Part shown: positions 33,488 through 45,328 of the stretch, piece by piece
Layout of the letters: each line of letters opens with the position of its first letter
How positions within the stretch are numbered: position 1 is the first letter of the stretch
Assembly: GCA_006386115.1 (NCBI GenBank)
Contig: VFIW01000016.1
Coordinates: 535,301-599,300, forward strand
Source: Globisporangium splendens
Lineage: Eukaryota > Oomycota > Peronosporomycetes > Pythiales > Pythiaceae
Reading direction: 5' to 3'
Length of the DNA stretch: 64,000 bases
Program-made: the position numbers and the translations under genes
Notes under the pieces: generated by a model
Told to the model about the DNA's origin: nothing
The model's input: the letters and a program-made list of their open reading frames with translations, nothing else
The model's database searches: none

Positions 33488-35158
33488 GCTTTACTGCGGT
33501 AATGCGGAATGCGCGGTCGGATCCGGAGTGTGTGTGTGTGTGTGCCTATCAAAGGAAACTGCAGCAGATGTCTTCCAGGACGCGTCCGTACGTCTGATGT
33601 CCGGTCCGTATCTGCCTGTGTGAACGACGGATGCAGGCGATGTGAGCGCGACGACGCCAATTGGCAAATGGCAGCGTCTTCGCTTCGCTTCCGCCTTCTC
33701 TCGCACTCGAATAGTGGCGACCGAAGTGGGAGGTCGCCATCCAATACAAAAATGCAGACATCGGGAGATGGACAGAAGAACAAGCAGGCAAAATATGGGA
33801 AAGTCGGCCAAGTGAGCGGCGCGTCATCACCTGCACTTGCGCAGGATGAGTAGTGAAAAAAAGATCGCAAGGTCGCAGACTTTTGTCATCCTGTATAGCA
33901 AGCATACGACCCTTCTATAGAAGGTGTGCGATCAATCTGAAGCGTTTCGCATCAGTTGATTACTCGTAATCTTACCTCTTTAACCAGGTTAAAAGTACGA
34001 CTTGTTTTTGACATTCAGAGCCACGCAAGAAAATCGAACTGGTGGACCGAGTGCGTGCTTGTCACTCGGCGACCCCAGTTCCACGCAGCGTCTCTCGCAC
34101 GGCGCTCGCTCCGTCTACCGCGCGAGCAATTCGACGATCACGAATATTTGCACCACCGCCAGCCAAAAGGACAGCAGAATTACAGTGACAAGCAACCACG
34201 CACACACATGCATGCATTTCCAAGCAGGCAGCATTTTGTTTTTAGCCAGTGCCGATGACGATGCATGCATGCAATGCTGTGCTTCGCACCAGACTGCACT
34301 GTTCGTTTCGAACATGGCGCGTCGACAGCACTCAATGGTTTGTCCAATTAGAAGCGCCCAACTGATATTAATACTCACCAACAGCCAATCAAACGACAGT
34401 ATGCACCGTCTTCAGGGGTGTGTCATCGTCTCCCCCATCGAAACGGTTAAAAAATGCAGAAGAATCTCTTGTTGCGTGCCAATGCATTCGCAATGATGCG
34501 CCTCTCTTCCTGGTGCTCTGGAGAGAAAGATCCCACCGCACTCACTCACTCATTGACGCTCTGGGAGCAACCAAAGAAGAACTGGTGGCATGCGTGCCAC
34601 GGGTCAGGATGCTCCCCAGGAATCCTAGGTGCGCACACACTTGGGATTCGGAAACGGGTCTTCCAAATTTCTTGCGTGTCAGGACCTACACATTCTTAAA
34701 GTATCAGATACCTACGACGGGCTCAACAATCGAGATGGCTGGGTGAGCGCGACAGGGTGCAAGGGATCTTTCGTGTGGAGGAGAGAAAGCCCACAGATAC
34801 CGTAATGTTGTCTGCAACCCCCAGACTTCTAGATTTCACACCTCAGCGAAAGGCACCAGGAAAAAGAATCTGCCTCAATTTGGCGCATTATCTTATTTTG
34901 ATGACTCGAAGCATATGGGGTACTTCATGCACACTGCTGCTACCAGTGTTTCACACGCATAAACAAGTATACTATCCGGATACTATTCTTCTAGCAACAT
35001 TCAAATGCTCATCACACTCATGCAACCTCCATCGGGTTGTTTCATCAAATGGCTCTCTTCGCGCAACCTTGCTTCAAGCAGCCCACCCCAAATTCGCCAA
35101 CGTCGCACGCACATCATCACCACCTTCGTTAGAGAGAGATACGCAGGAGGCCGCCGCG
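33488..35158. other. 1.7-kb intergenic region, no gene recognised
   Basis: This lies between the divergent fusion gene and VPS54. A (GT)n run sits at about 33530-33543. Short ORFs on both strands (for example 34420-34746) show no family motif. The sequence from 34000 to 35000 is less G+C-rich than the flanking genes. Nothing else was supported. Confidence 0.5.
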
Positions 35159-38100
35159 ATGGACGGGAAGAAGCCCTCGACATTCTTCTCCCCCAGCGGA
35201 CTGCTCAAGCGCGGCTGGAACGGCGTCGCCAGCCCCATCAACGCCGTCAAGGACTCGGTCATCGCCGCCGCCACGCCGCGGTCGCTCGCGACGCCGACCC
35301 ACCGCACAGCGCAGCCGAGTCCCGCTGAGTATCCGAGCTTGTTCGATGTGCGCACGCCGTCGTCCGCGCGCTCGGACGGCCACTATTCGCATGGGACGAC
35401 CTCTCTCGACGAGCGCGGGTTGAATGCACCGTCATCAGCACGCGGTGCGGTGGCGCATGGATTTAGCCATAGCAGCAGCTCCCGCACCAATTCCAGGACA
35501 AGCTCGTCGTCTCGCACGGGGTCGCGCACAGGATCACGGGAATCGATTCCCCCGCGGATGGAGGCAACTGCTGCTTTGCGAGACGAACGACTCGACACAG
35601 ACGAAGAAGAGCGCGCATACCTCGAGGTGTGTCATCACAACCTGCACTCGGTGCTCACGAACCCAAAGGCGACAAACTGGAGCGGCGCACTGCTCGATGT
35701 GTTTTACCCGCTGGAGACCGACATCCCGATGCTGCCGTTTCCAGGGCTGGATCATGTTCATGGCCGCGACTTTGAGCCGTACTTGAAGAAATACGGCAAG
35801 AATGCGAAAAAGTACGAAGAGAACCACGCCAAGCCCATCAGTGAGCAGCTTTCGTCCAGCAACGTACCGTCGGTCGCAGTCGCGGATGGTATTGTGAATT
35901 GCCATCGACCGGCGCATGCTGCATGTTGAATTTATGTGATTGATCAAAAGCTCATTGAGAGTTGATGTTGTGACGGTTTTTGTGTAAACAGAGGACGTCG
36001 CCAAGTGTCTCGACATTGTTCCAAGCATGTTTTTCCGACCGAACTTTGATCTGACAGATCCAGCAATCTTTGAAGAAGTCATGAGCATGCAAACTTCCAC
36101 ATCGCTGCAGGAAGAAGTACGTTGTTGAGCATTGCTCTGGTCAAGCACGTGAGTTCTGATACCACAAAACGCACCGATCCCTGACGATTATTTTGCTGTG
36201 GCTTGTTGTTGTTGCAGTTGACAGGATACCTGGACCGTGTCGAATTCACACTTTTGCGGCAAGTATCGTCTCGTTCAGATAGATTTTTCGAAGCATCTGC
36301 GAATCAGGAAGTCATGAAGCGATCGATTTCGGTGGCATGTGACCAAGTTGCGACGCTGAGGTTTGTATTTCATATTGTATGCATTGATTTGTTGTGGTAA
36401 TTCGGTGTCCCTTGACTGACCAGTTTTCTTTGCGGCTGATGCAGAAAAACGATGGACCGTTTGCGAAACGGGCTAGCGGACAAGACGCTGGACATCGTGA
36501 GTTTGCACCGCCGTCAGAAACGAATTGCAGAGTTGCACGAAGTCGTTACTATGATCGAAAGCGTGAAGAACGCTGAATCCGCCGTCGACGCATTGGTGCA
36601 GTGTCAAGACTACACGAGTGCGCTTGACTTGATTGAAAATGCGCAAACAACACTGCGAGAGCACTTGAAAGGCATCCATGGACTGAACTCCCTTGGTGAC
36701 AAATTCGAAGGCTACCGCGGTTTCATCATTACACAGATCTCACAACGATTTATCTCCGTTGTCACGTCCCCCGAGTGGATGTTTCATGAAGAAGAGACAA
36801 CCGATCGAAGCCGCAGGGACAGTATCGCGAAGGAGAGAGATGCGTCGACAGCAGAGACAAAGCGTTTGATCGAGGTGCTGTTCCGCTTGGACTCGATCAA
36901 TGATGTTGTCGCAAAGTACCGTGATCAGCTCAACGAGGAAATTAAAGTGGTTGTCAAAACGGTGGTGACTGAAACGATTGCAGTGTCCAGTAGCAGCAAA
37001 AACAGCACGAGTGGAGATTTGAGCTCTTCGGGTGGGACTGAATCCAAGGTATCGATTCAACTGCGAGCCCTGACATCTGACGAATTCTTGCAGTGTGTGC
37101 AAATGATCTTTGAGCACTTGATCATGGTTTTGAAACGAGCAGTTGTCGTCCATGATTTGCTCGTGAGCGCAATGCAGGAAAAGATCGATTATGCTAGTCA
37201 AGAAGAGAAGAAAGAAGCCTCAGAGGTGCAAGAAAGCAGTTCGGAAAATGGTGACTCCGAAGAAAAGAAGAGTGCCGAAGGATGGACACCTTCGGAGATC
37301 ACGAGTGAAGACAAAGAGATGCTTGGGGACTGGAAAATGAAGACACGGTGTACGAAAGTGATTCGCGAAATCGACGAAGTTATTCGAAAAACGTGCGAGT
37401 TTTCGCAGCGAAGTGTGTCGAATCTGCTTGCCGTGCGAAAGGAAGTCCAAGCCGTGTATACGATGCCGCAATTACGACTACTCTACGACACAACCATGGA
37501 CTTTGTCGTCAATGTGGAGAAGCTGACCGGGAAGACTGACTACACGCTTCGTGGTGCTCTGTTCTCGCAATTGAAGTTGTTTCTGGAAAAGTATCATCAG
37601 GCGCAGATGGCAAAGCTGGTCTCGACACTTGATCACGAATTGTGGAAAAACACCGAGATTTCTGTCACCCGTCACAAAGCCCTTGAAGATTTATCGAGCG
37701 GTCGAGGCGTGTCGTTGACCTTGTCTGATGACCGTGAGGTGGCTGGAGAAACCGCTGCGCCTTTTAAAGCTGTGTCCATTTGCGGCAAATCATTTCGTGT
37801 CGTTTGGTCGGTGCTTTTGATGCTGGAGATCGTGATGAACTACATGTCATGCGCGGCAAACTTTCCAGTGCTCGCTACAGATGTGCTGCAACGATCCATC
37901 GAGATCTTCAGGGTAAGTTTGCGTGAGAGATACACACTTCGTGAAGACGGCACAGTGCTTTTAACTTGCTCTCTTGTCTTCGCTGCTCAGTTATTTAATT
38001 CAAGGACTACTCAACTCGTCCTGGGGGCAGGCGCGATGCAAATTGCGCGCTTGAAGAGCATTTCTGCACGGCATCTAGGTAAGGCACCTTCCTCGGTATA

Positions 38101-38832
38101 TCACCAGCAGACTCGCTCAAATCATCACTGACGATATTTCTTCTCTTTTTACAGCATTGGCGTCGCAGTCGCTGGATCTTGCGATGACTTTGATCCCTCA
38201 CATTAAAGCGGCTTTAGCTGCTCACTTTACAGATCGCCAGAAGTTGCTTCTTGATGAGTTCGATCGTGTGCTGAGAGATTATGCGGAGCACAACGAGAAG
38301 ATTTTCAGCAAGTTCACCAACATTGTCGAAGATCAGATCATGAAACGGTTCCTGGAAAACGTTGCGGCGGAGGTTTGTTTCTCTTTAGTGTGTTCAACTT
38401 ACTCGTCGTTGAGCTGATTATCAACTCTCTGCAATGCAGGTGAACTATGATGCGTCGAGCCTGTCGATCCCAACAAACCCCATGAAAGGGATTACGCAGA
38501 GTACTCTGAAACTGCACGCAGTTTTGCATCCGGTGCTGTCTCCTCCTCAGATGAAGGACGTCATGTCTCGAGTCTTCGACATGTTCACGCAGAAACTTCC
38601 AGAATGCTTTCGGCAAGTTCAGCCAAAGACGTCCACAGGGAAAACGAGGTAAGATTTTGACGACGGACGCTCTTTGCAAATCGTATCTCAAGTTTCTTTT
38701 CATTTAATGTTGCATATCAACAGAGTCATGGAGGACATCGCCGCCTTCGTGGAGAGTTTCAAGGAAGTGAATGCCGTCGAGTTTAATGGCGACGTGCTTC
38801 TTCGCCATTTCGAAGCTGCGTACAGTGTGTAG
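35159..38832 (+). CDS. VPS54: GARP tethering complex subunit VPS54
   Basis: Eight exons (35159-35888, 35992-36116, 36218-36360, 36445-37912, 37991-38078, 38155-38372, 38440-38648, 38724-38832) join in phase into 1029 residues. After a Ser-rich leader come the conserved VPS54 elements: DVAKCLDIVPSMFFRPNFDL, LTGYLDRVEFTLLRQVSSRS, TLDIVSLHRRQKRIAELHEV, CQDYTSALDLIENAQTTL and FIITQISQRFISVVTSPEW. The C-terminal helical domain includes SMRVMEDIA-like text across the last junction (RVMEDIAAFVESFKEVN). VPS54 with VPS51/52/53 forms GARP, which tethers endosome-derived vesicles at the trans-Golgi. Stop is TAG. Exon junctions are canonical and the frame is intact. Confidence 0.9.
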
Positions 38833-39026
38833 AGAGCGAGGGGGGACCACCCCGTGAATAGCAACAAAATACGCCTTCAATCGTATTGATGCATATTCGC
38901 AACGACACAGCAACGACAACAAAGAACGTGATAGATTTCTGCATTCACTTTAGACGACGAAGATACTACTACTTCTCACAATGGCTATTCGACTTCTGCT
39001 TTTGCGGCATAGTTTCACTTGGTTGT

Positions 39027-40916
39027 CTATGGAGCTGGCGTAGCGTCCGCGAGCGCCTTGATCGTGTCGAGCGATTCCTTGAGCGCCTGCTTGTATTTCT
39101 TGCCGTCGGTGATGCTGCTGTCGTTGAAGTTGGTCATACTCACATTGATGGTGTCGTTATGAAGCAAGTAGCCCACGCCGTAGCCATCCGGCACAACTGC
39201 ACCAAAGTTAAAGTATTGCAAAAATGGCGTCGTGACGTTGCTGGACGAGATTTGGAAGTTCGTGCTCGCCGCACGCACAGGACTCTTCAGGAGCGCGCTC
39301 TCGATACCGTTATCGCTCGCGATCGAAGCCAACGCCGTGAGGTGGCGGTCCACGCCGAGACCCTTTTGCGCCATTTTCGCCATTTCGACGTGACGGTTCA
39401 CCGCAGTGACAAACAATTCGCGCTGGGTCTCGGCCGACGCTTGGCCACCGACCACAGCATTCGCGAAGGCGGCAGCAGCTGGGGTCAGCGAACGAATGGT
39501 TTCCGTTCGTCCATGGAGGAAGCCACGGGTGGAGCACGATTCATACGTCGCTGCGACCTTGCCGTGCGCGCGGACGAACGCCAACTGCAGCGCCATTTGA
39601 GCAACGCCATCAGGACTCAATTTCCATTTCTTGCATTCGTTTTTCGCAAAGTTGGTGTACTCCAAGAACTCTGTGTTCAAGTTGCCAGCAAACTTGGCAA
39701 AGTTCGACTCGGCTTTTTTGACATCTTCGACCAGATTGTTCGAAAGCTTCCAGTTCAGCTTGGCTGGCTTGGACGAGTCAACAAATTCAGGAAGCTCTTT
39801 CAAAGGCGAGAATCCCGAAGACGTACCACGCATGTCGTGCCACACTTCATGCAACCAACGGTTCCACGACGTTCCATCGGAGAACGAGTGCTCAAAGTTG
39901 ACCGTCAAGTGGCCATCCGCTTGAACCAGGATTTGCACCTTGTCGAACCAACGACCAGATCCCTTACCGTGCAAAGCCAACTCCATGCGGTTCTTCGCAT
40001 CTGCAGGCGATCGTTCTTCCAATACCAGCACGAAGAGTGCCGAATCGATGGTGCTCAACGACTGTTCGTTCACTGGATCATATGCGATCAAATCGTCACG
40101 GATGCGAGCCCATTCGTCTCTGTTCCCAGCGCTCAGCGTCGAAATATCAAGATCGTCGTGGTCGGACTTTTGTGTAGCGTTGAGAATCTCGTCAAGGCGC
40201 TTTTCAAGGGCAGCTTGCGAGAGCAGCTGCTTGCCGTCCGGACTAAGCACATTCAGCTTGTAGAATTGCGTGCCCTTGAGCACCACAATGTGAGACGAGC
40301 GAGGCGTCGACACCAAGACATCGCGCTCGTGCTTCGGGATCTTCGCCGTTCCGAACTGACGCGCAAAGCCGAACATGCACTGGTTCTTATCTTGCTCCAA
40401 CTCGCTGCTCTTCACTTTGTCCCACCATTTCGCCGCCGAGCGCACGAACGCAGCCGTGCGAGGAATCATCTCCTTCAGATTGCCTTCCGTCTCATCGACG
40501 AGACCGTACGCTGGGTTTACATTGATTGGCGACTCGTAGCGACCGCCCAAGTACATCTTGTCCCAGTCGGCTTCAATGTAGCTGAACGGGTACGCCTTGC
40601 CCATAGCCTGAGAGAGTTCGCGCTTGAGCAGGAACTCCTGCAGCTTGCGACCTTCGTCTTTCTCAAACGCATAGACAAGTTCCGCGTGCGCTTCCCACTC
40701 GTCCTCGCTCACGAGCGGGCGGATGGTCTCCAGGTAGCGCTCGAGCGTGTCGCCGAGCTGCGGCACCGGCAGCCGCGGCAGGTTGTACTCGTTCGTGGTC
40801 TGCATGCGGTTGAACCATCCGGGCAGCGCCGTTGCCTGCGTGCCGAACGCGCGGAGGCTCTTGCCTTTGGCATATTGCGTGGCCGCGCGCAGAGTCGATG
40901 GTTTCACGATGCGCAT
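39027..40916 (-). CDS. CRAT: Carnitine O-acyltransferase (CRAT-like)
   Basis: Intronless, 629 residues, full family length. The N-terminus (MRIVKPSTLRAATQYAKGKS) is basic and hydroxylated, like a mitochondrial presequence. Family markers in order: LPRLPVPQLGDTLERYLETI, PINVNPAYGLVDETEGN, the catalytic His in VNFEHSFSDGTSWNRWLHEV, and YESCSTRGFLHGRTETIRSL, then the substrate-binding C-terminal half (FQISSSNVTTPFLQYFNFGA, DGYGVGYLLHNDTINVSM). The enzyme exchanges acyl groups between CoA and carnitine. No PTS1 signal is present (ends DATPAP). The acetyl-versus-longer-chain preference cannot be decided by eye. Stop is TAG. It converges with VPS54. Confidence 0.93.
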   Translation of the reverse strand: MRIVKPSTLRAATQYAKGKSLRAFGTQATALPGWFNRMQTTNEYNLPRLPVPQLGDTLERYLETIRPLVSEDEWEAHAELVYAFEKDEGRKLQEFLLKRELSQAMGKAYPFSYIEADWDKMYLGGRYESPINVNPAYGLVDETEGNLKEMIPRTAAFVRSAAKWWDKVKSSELEQDKNQCMFGFARQFGTAKIPKHERDVLVSTPRSSHIVVLKGTQFYKLNVLSPDGKQLLSQAALEKRLDEILNATQKSDHDDLDISTLSAGNRDEWARIRDDLIAYDPVNEQSLSTIDSALFVLVLEERSPADAKNRMELALHGKGSGRWFDKVQILVQADGHLTVNFEHSFSDGTSWNRWLHEVWHDMRGTSSGFSPLKELPEFVDSSKPAKLNWKLSNNLVEDVKKAESNFAKFAGNLNTEFLEYTNFAKNECKKWKLSPDGVAQMALQLAFVRAHGKVAATYESCSTRGFLHGRTETIRSLTPAAAAFANAVVGGQASAETQRELFVTAVNRHVEMAKMAQKGLGVDRHLTALASIASDNGIESALLKSPVRAASTNFQISSSNVTTPFLQYFNFGAVVPDGYGVGYLLHNDTINVSMTNFNDSSITDGKKYKQALKESLDTIKALADATPAP

Positions 40917-41162
40917 ACTGCTGCGGAGTGTTGAGCTCTTGGGCTTTGGCGGAAGATTCCAAATGGCACGGCTGCCAATGCGGGAATGCCGACGTCAACA
41001 CTCGAGGTTTTTTAGTGTGAAAAACCTCAACTTCAACTTGCGTGTCGTGTGTAAAAAACCTGTGGAAGGTGATGATCGAATTGGAGAGGGGAGCTTGCGT
41101 TTCAAGGAGTGATGGTGAAAGTTGCACGCGACAAATGGAAATGGAGACGCGGACACTTGCTG

Positions 41163-42902
41163 CTAGCTGCACGAACGCTTGCTGCTGGGCGTGCTATTAA
41201 TGCTGTTACTACTAAGACTGCTGCTGCTTCGTGCGAAGAACCGAGATGACGATGAGGAGGATTTGGACAAGTAGTACCGGCGGAAGCTTGCTGTGGTGGT
41301 GGTTGCTGTTTCTCCGGCACTTGCATCATTTTTGACTGGGTCGACACTCGAAGACGAGACTCTGGAATGAGAGGCTGATAGATCGCTTGTTCTTAGTTCG
41401 CGCATGGAAGACTGATGAGACGAAGCTGGGGACACGACTGAACACGACCGCGGCTCGGAGATACACTTGAAACTGATGTCTTCTTCGTCTTCGCTTGCAA
41501 GGTTTTTGTGAACAGAACTTGCACTCGGAGTCAATTGCATTGGGATTATGCTGGACAATCCGTTCGAACAGGGCGAGGAGTTGCTCGCCACCTCGTCTGT
41601 CGTAACTTTTGCGGATGGAGATGCCCTAGAGTGAGCATCGTGTGCGCTCTGCGAACTGTGATTTGCATCAACTTGGATCGGATTGGCATGCATTGCAAGG
41701 TGCTCCTTTAACGACGCGTACTTGCCTCGTTCTTCCGCGAGCTTCTTGGCCACATTCCGCTTCTCGATCACCAAGTCGCTGCACATCGACTTCCAATGAG
41801 CTGATTGCTCTTTCATCGCGGCTTCCATGGATTTCTGCGAGTCCAAGACCGAGACCTGGAATGCCTCGACGCTCTGTCTCATGTCGTACAGCTCTTGCTG
41901 CAGTTTCGTGACGGTATCCTGCGAGTCCATGAGCGCAATCTTAAGCGTCTCGATATCGCTCTGCGTCTTCTGGTAGCTCTCAGTTTGTTTTCTGTCGGCT
42001 TCTTGAACTTGGAGTGTGAACTCATGCCTGCAACTTTGGATCTCTTCGTGCGTGTGAGTGAGAAGATCGGTGAGCTCAACCTCGATTATCTCTTTGCGCT
42101 GTGAGAGGTCTAGGGATCCCAAAGCAGCGTGCAACTCATCGAGCTGTACATGTTGCACGAAGCCGCATCGCGAACCTGTTGAGGGCGATTTGTCGTTGCT
42201 GGTACACGTATCGCTATGTGGTGACAGCAGCTCTCCATGTCGTAATGGCGAGTCGTCTGGGCTGGCTTGCAACTCATCAAGTTGTACTCGATGCATTAAA
42301 GCGCATCGTGAATTGGTAAAGAGTGACTTGTCATTGCTGATTGGTGTATTGCTTCGCGGTAACAGCAGCAATGGCAGCTCGTCAAACTGCACTTGCTGGG
42401 CAAAATCGCATCGTGAATGCGGCTTGTCAATGCTGATACTTGTATCGATCCGTGGCATCAGCATCTCTTCATGCCGCATTGGTGAGCAAGAAGCGCATGG
42501 TGACGAAAGCTCAATAGTCAGGTCCGCAAGTGACTCAGTCACGGCTTCGTGCGACGAAGTTGAAGTTGGCAGTTCAGCAAGATACTCGGGAGCGAGCATC
42601 CCAGCACCCTCACAAACTGTTGGGATACTGAAAAACGCTTCTGCTGCACGCGTTGCGACTTCTTCCGCTTCCTCCGACCATTCGAGTGCGCTGCTGCATT
42701 CCATTTCCAGTCGCTGTAGCATTACGGATATCGAATCGAGGAAACCATCGTTTTCTGCAACGAAATCTGTGCACAAGCCAAAGATTCGATCAGTCAGGAG
42801 CTACGATGAATGACAGCAGCAACAGCACGCGCCAATCTTACCTGGTTCATGGAGGCAGGCAGCAGACGTCGGAGTGGGATTCGGTCTGCGCTTGCTGGCC
42901 AT
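41163..42902 (-). CDS. Coiled-coil protein with internal tandem repeats, unknown function
   Basis: Two exons, 42902-42842 (MASKRRPNPTPTSAACLHEP) and 42754-41163, give 550 residues; the donor is GTAAGA and the acceptor TTGCAG. An N-terminal helical region is followed by three tandem repeats (42485-42132) built on SNDKS...SRC...VQLDEL. A long coiled coil then runs over about 140 residues (LTDLLTHTHEEIQSCRHEF, KIALMDSQDTVTKLQQELYD). The C-terminal third is Ser-rich and probably disordered (YYLSKSSSSSSRFF). No known domain was recognised. Stop is TAG. It lies upstream of CRAT on the same strand. Confidence 0.7.
42132..42485 (-). repeat. Coding tandem repeat inside the coiled-coil gene
   Basis: Three units in frame: DTSISIDKPHSRCDFAQQVQ, then TPISNDKSLFTNSRCALMHR, then TCTSNDKSPSTGSRCGFVQH, each leading to VQFDEL or VQLDEL. 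The first and third units are also preceded by similar SPxRHxExLxP text. Unit length is about 35-45 residues. Confidence 0.8.
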
Positions 42903-43646
42903 GGTTTGTAGGCAGAACGGTCACACGCCATGGCGCTCAGCCCATCGCTTCTTCCTGCGATCGCGAACAGGCGCACACCTGCATTACGTATCGAAGGTGG
43001 CAGCCATAACCGTTTCCCGCCGTTATTTTGTGTCCGGAATCAGTCGGGGACCTGAGTTATGCTGTATGATAGGTTGTGACACTTTTGGATGGATTGAGTG
43101 GGCGATTAAGATAGTCGAGGAGTGGTTTGGCTGTGGAAAATGAGGAAGCTTGCTGCTTGAAAGCAGACCATTAGTCAAGTCCCATGAGAAGACGAAGTGT
43201 AGAGGTGTGAGAGCTATGCATGATGCATCGCCAATTGCTTCATTCAGCTGCAAGGTTTCCAGACCACAAATGGCACAAACAATCGGGAGTTCCCAGAAAC
43301 CTCCCAAACAGAATGATGCACATGATTTACTTTTGGTTCTCTTCATATCTAGTCCTCTTCCACATCTATTTTACAATTCTAACCACTCAGAATCCATCTA
43401 TTTACGGATATATCCTTTATTTTCGCAGGTTTTTGGGGGGATATCGTTGCATTGTGATGCGCGCAGAGAAAAGCCGCGCGCTGTTTTTTTTGCTTTGGGT
43501 CAAACTGACTTGCGTGAGTGGGTGTCTCTCTCTCCCATCAATTACACACAGAGAGCTCTGGGCATTCGGGAACATCCGACGACAACCGAGAAGCGCTGAC
43601 GCCTTTGGTCCATTCCTCCCTCTCTTAGAAGACACTAATCGCTATA
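42903..43646. other. Intergenic, divergent
   Basis: About 0.74 kb between the coiled-coil gene and the first EGF-like gene. No gene is supported. A CCATTCCTCCCTCTC stretch at about 43609-43624 loosely resembles an oomycete Inr upstream of the EGF-like gene. Confidence 0.45.
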
Positions 43647-44867
43647 ATGAAGACCAGCGCACTCGTGTGGAGCAGCGCGCTCGTGCTCGCGGCGGCGGCG
43701 CGCCTCGCGTCGGGCGCCACGACCACCAACTCGTCCACGCCCGCGTACTACTGCACGACGGATGCCGACTGCGCGGCGTGGGAGAACACAGTCTGCATCA
43801 AGGTCGAGATGGAGGACTCGATCAGCAAGTGCACGCCCAACACGGTCAAGCGTCCGGCGTGCCGCCTCGGCCAGTTCGGTCTCTGTCCGTCCTACCAAGA
43901 CACCGAGCGAGGATACCTGAACGCGCAGTGCATTTTCGTCGCTGACGACTCGGTTGCGCCTACGACCGCCACGACTACCGCGAGAAGATTGCAGGCAGGT
44001 ACTGTGAAAGCCGCGGGCTCGAGCTCTGGATCATCCACCGTGGGGTCGACCACTACGACCACGCGAGCCCCTTTGACTGTCGCGCCGACTGAGAGTGAGA
44101 CTGCTACGAGCGGCTCGGGCGACTCTACGAGCACCACTGTCGGCGACTCGTCTGGCGATGGCGCGCTGTCCACCACTGCCCAGTACGCGTCGTACAAGAT
44201 CAACAACCAGACGGTGTACGGCATTTTCAAGTGCGCGGACATCTCGGAGTGTGACAACTTGGCTGCAGACCCGTCGACCTGCAAACCTGCCAAGTGTGGT
44301 GATGCCGCCTCCATGAGCCAGTGCAACAACCAAGGCACCTGTACCCACACCAGCAAGACCGACATCACGGCGCGCTCGTGTATGTGCTACAAGGGCTTCT
44401 CTGGAACCAAGTGTGAGAAAACGGATTCGGGGGAGTGTGACGTCGACTGCGGCTCGGGCGGTGACTGCGTGGACGGCATGTGCGTCTGCAAGAAGGGCTT
44501 TGACGGCAAGAAGTACAACGGCAAGCAGGGCAAAGCCGACGCGCGCTGCACCAAGTGCACCAACGACCTGGCGTGTCAGAACAGCAACACGTGCAACATC
44601 GAGACGGGTACCTGTGACTGCGCGGCTGGGTACACTGGCACGACGTGTGGTGGCGTGGACGACAACTGTGTGACGAAGAGCTGCGGTACTGGGTCGTGCC
44701 AAATCGGTGCGAACGACAAGGCGGTGTGCATGTGTCCCATTTGCGACCCGGAGTGCACGGAATGCCCAACGAAGGACTGCTCGACGTGCCCAAGCGCGGC
44801 GTCTTCCGTGACCGTGTCGGTTGGCGCGCTGTTGGTGTCTTTGGTTGCGGCCTTCGTGATGGAGTAA
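43647..44867 (+). CDS. Secreted EGF-like cysteine-rich protein, probable GPI anchor (copy 1)
   Basis: Single exon, 406 residues. A signal peptide (MKTSALVWSSALVLAAAARL) precedes a cysteine domain (YYCTTDADCAAWENTVCI, CRLGQFGLCPSYQD), then a Thr/Ser-rich spacer (about residues 100-175). A C-terminal cysteine-rich block follows with EGF-like units (CNNQGTCTHTSKTD, CMCYKGFSGTKC, CDVDCGSGGDCVDGMCVCKK, CAAGYTGTTCGG). The tail CSTCPSAASS followed by a hydrophobic end (VSVGALLVSLVAAFVME) fits a GPI signal. It is likely a cell-surface or wall protein; ligand unknown. A paralogue lies inverted at 46018-47217 with the same order of domains. Confidence 0.85.
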   Translation: MKTSALVWSSALVLAAAARLASGATTTNSSTPAYYCTTDADCAAWENTVCIKVEMEDSISKCTPNTVKRPACRLGQFGLCPSYQDTERGYLNAQCIFVADDSVAPTTATTTARRLQAGTVKAAGSSSGSSTVGSTTTTTRAPLTVAPTESETATSGSGDSTSTTVGDSSGDGALSTTAQYASYKINNQTVYGIFKCADISECDNLAADPSTCKPAKCGDAASMSQCNNQGTCTHTSKTDITARSCMCYKGFSGTKCEKTDSGECDVDCGSGGDCVDGMCVCKKGFDGKKYNGKQGKADARCTKCTNDLACQNSNTCNIETGTCDCAAGYTGTTCGGVDDNCVTKSCGTGSCQIGANDKAVCMCPICDPECTECPTKDCSTCPSAASSVTVSVGALLVSLVAAFVME

Positions 44868-45328
44868 GCAGTCGAGCGGGAGTCCTCCATTCGCTTCGCG
44901 CTTGTTCCAATCGCATCCTCTGTGCCATTATCATCCCACAAAGATCTGCAGTTCTTCATGACAACGAATACAAATGAAAATAAAAACAAAAGAATAGATG
45001 CGATCTTCTGTTGTCCGAAATTGTCTTTTCCGCCAATCGAGTGCTTGTATTTTTGGGTTTTAAATTCTGATTGGAGGAAAAGAGGTTCCAATACGACATC
45101 CACGACCATTGCATTTGTGCGAGGGAACCAAAAAGCAACGTCTCCAAGGGGAAACACAGACCCACAGGTGCGTGATGCGACGCGATGTGGAGAAGCGCGC
45201 GTGGCGCTATAACAAGGGCGCTAGCGACGTATGCGTGAGTGTTGACGGTCTGTGTGTATGTGTGTCATCCCCTGGGCTTCCCTCTTGCTGCAGAAGGACG
45301 AGAGAAAGCAGACAACGAGACAGCAACC
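44868..45328. other. Intergenic upstream of SNRPE
   Basis: About 0.46 kb with an A-rich tract at about 44975-44995 (3' end of the EGF-like gene) and the SNRPE promoter region. No other feature was seen. Confidence 0.5.

Noticed and set aside
32477..33502. Plus-strand ORF of 341 codons opposite the lipase fusion
   Set aside because: Mirror frame of the fusion gene with no family resemblance.
34420..34746. Possible small gene upstream of VPS54
   Set aside because: No family motif, no splice or promoter support, and composition like the surrounding intergenic DNA.
38886..40934. Plus-strand ORF of 682 codons opposite the carnitine acyltransferase
   Set aside because: It is the antisense shadow of the well-conserved CRAT gene, has no domain resemblance, and is Arg/His/Val-rich as mirror frames of biased coding DNA often are.
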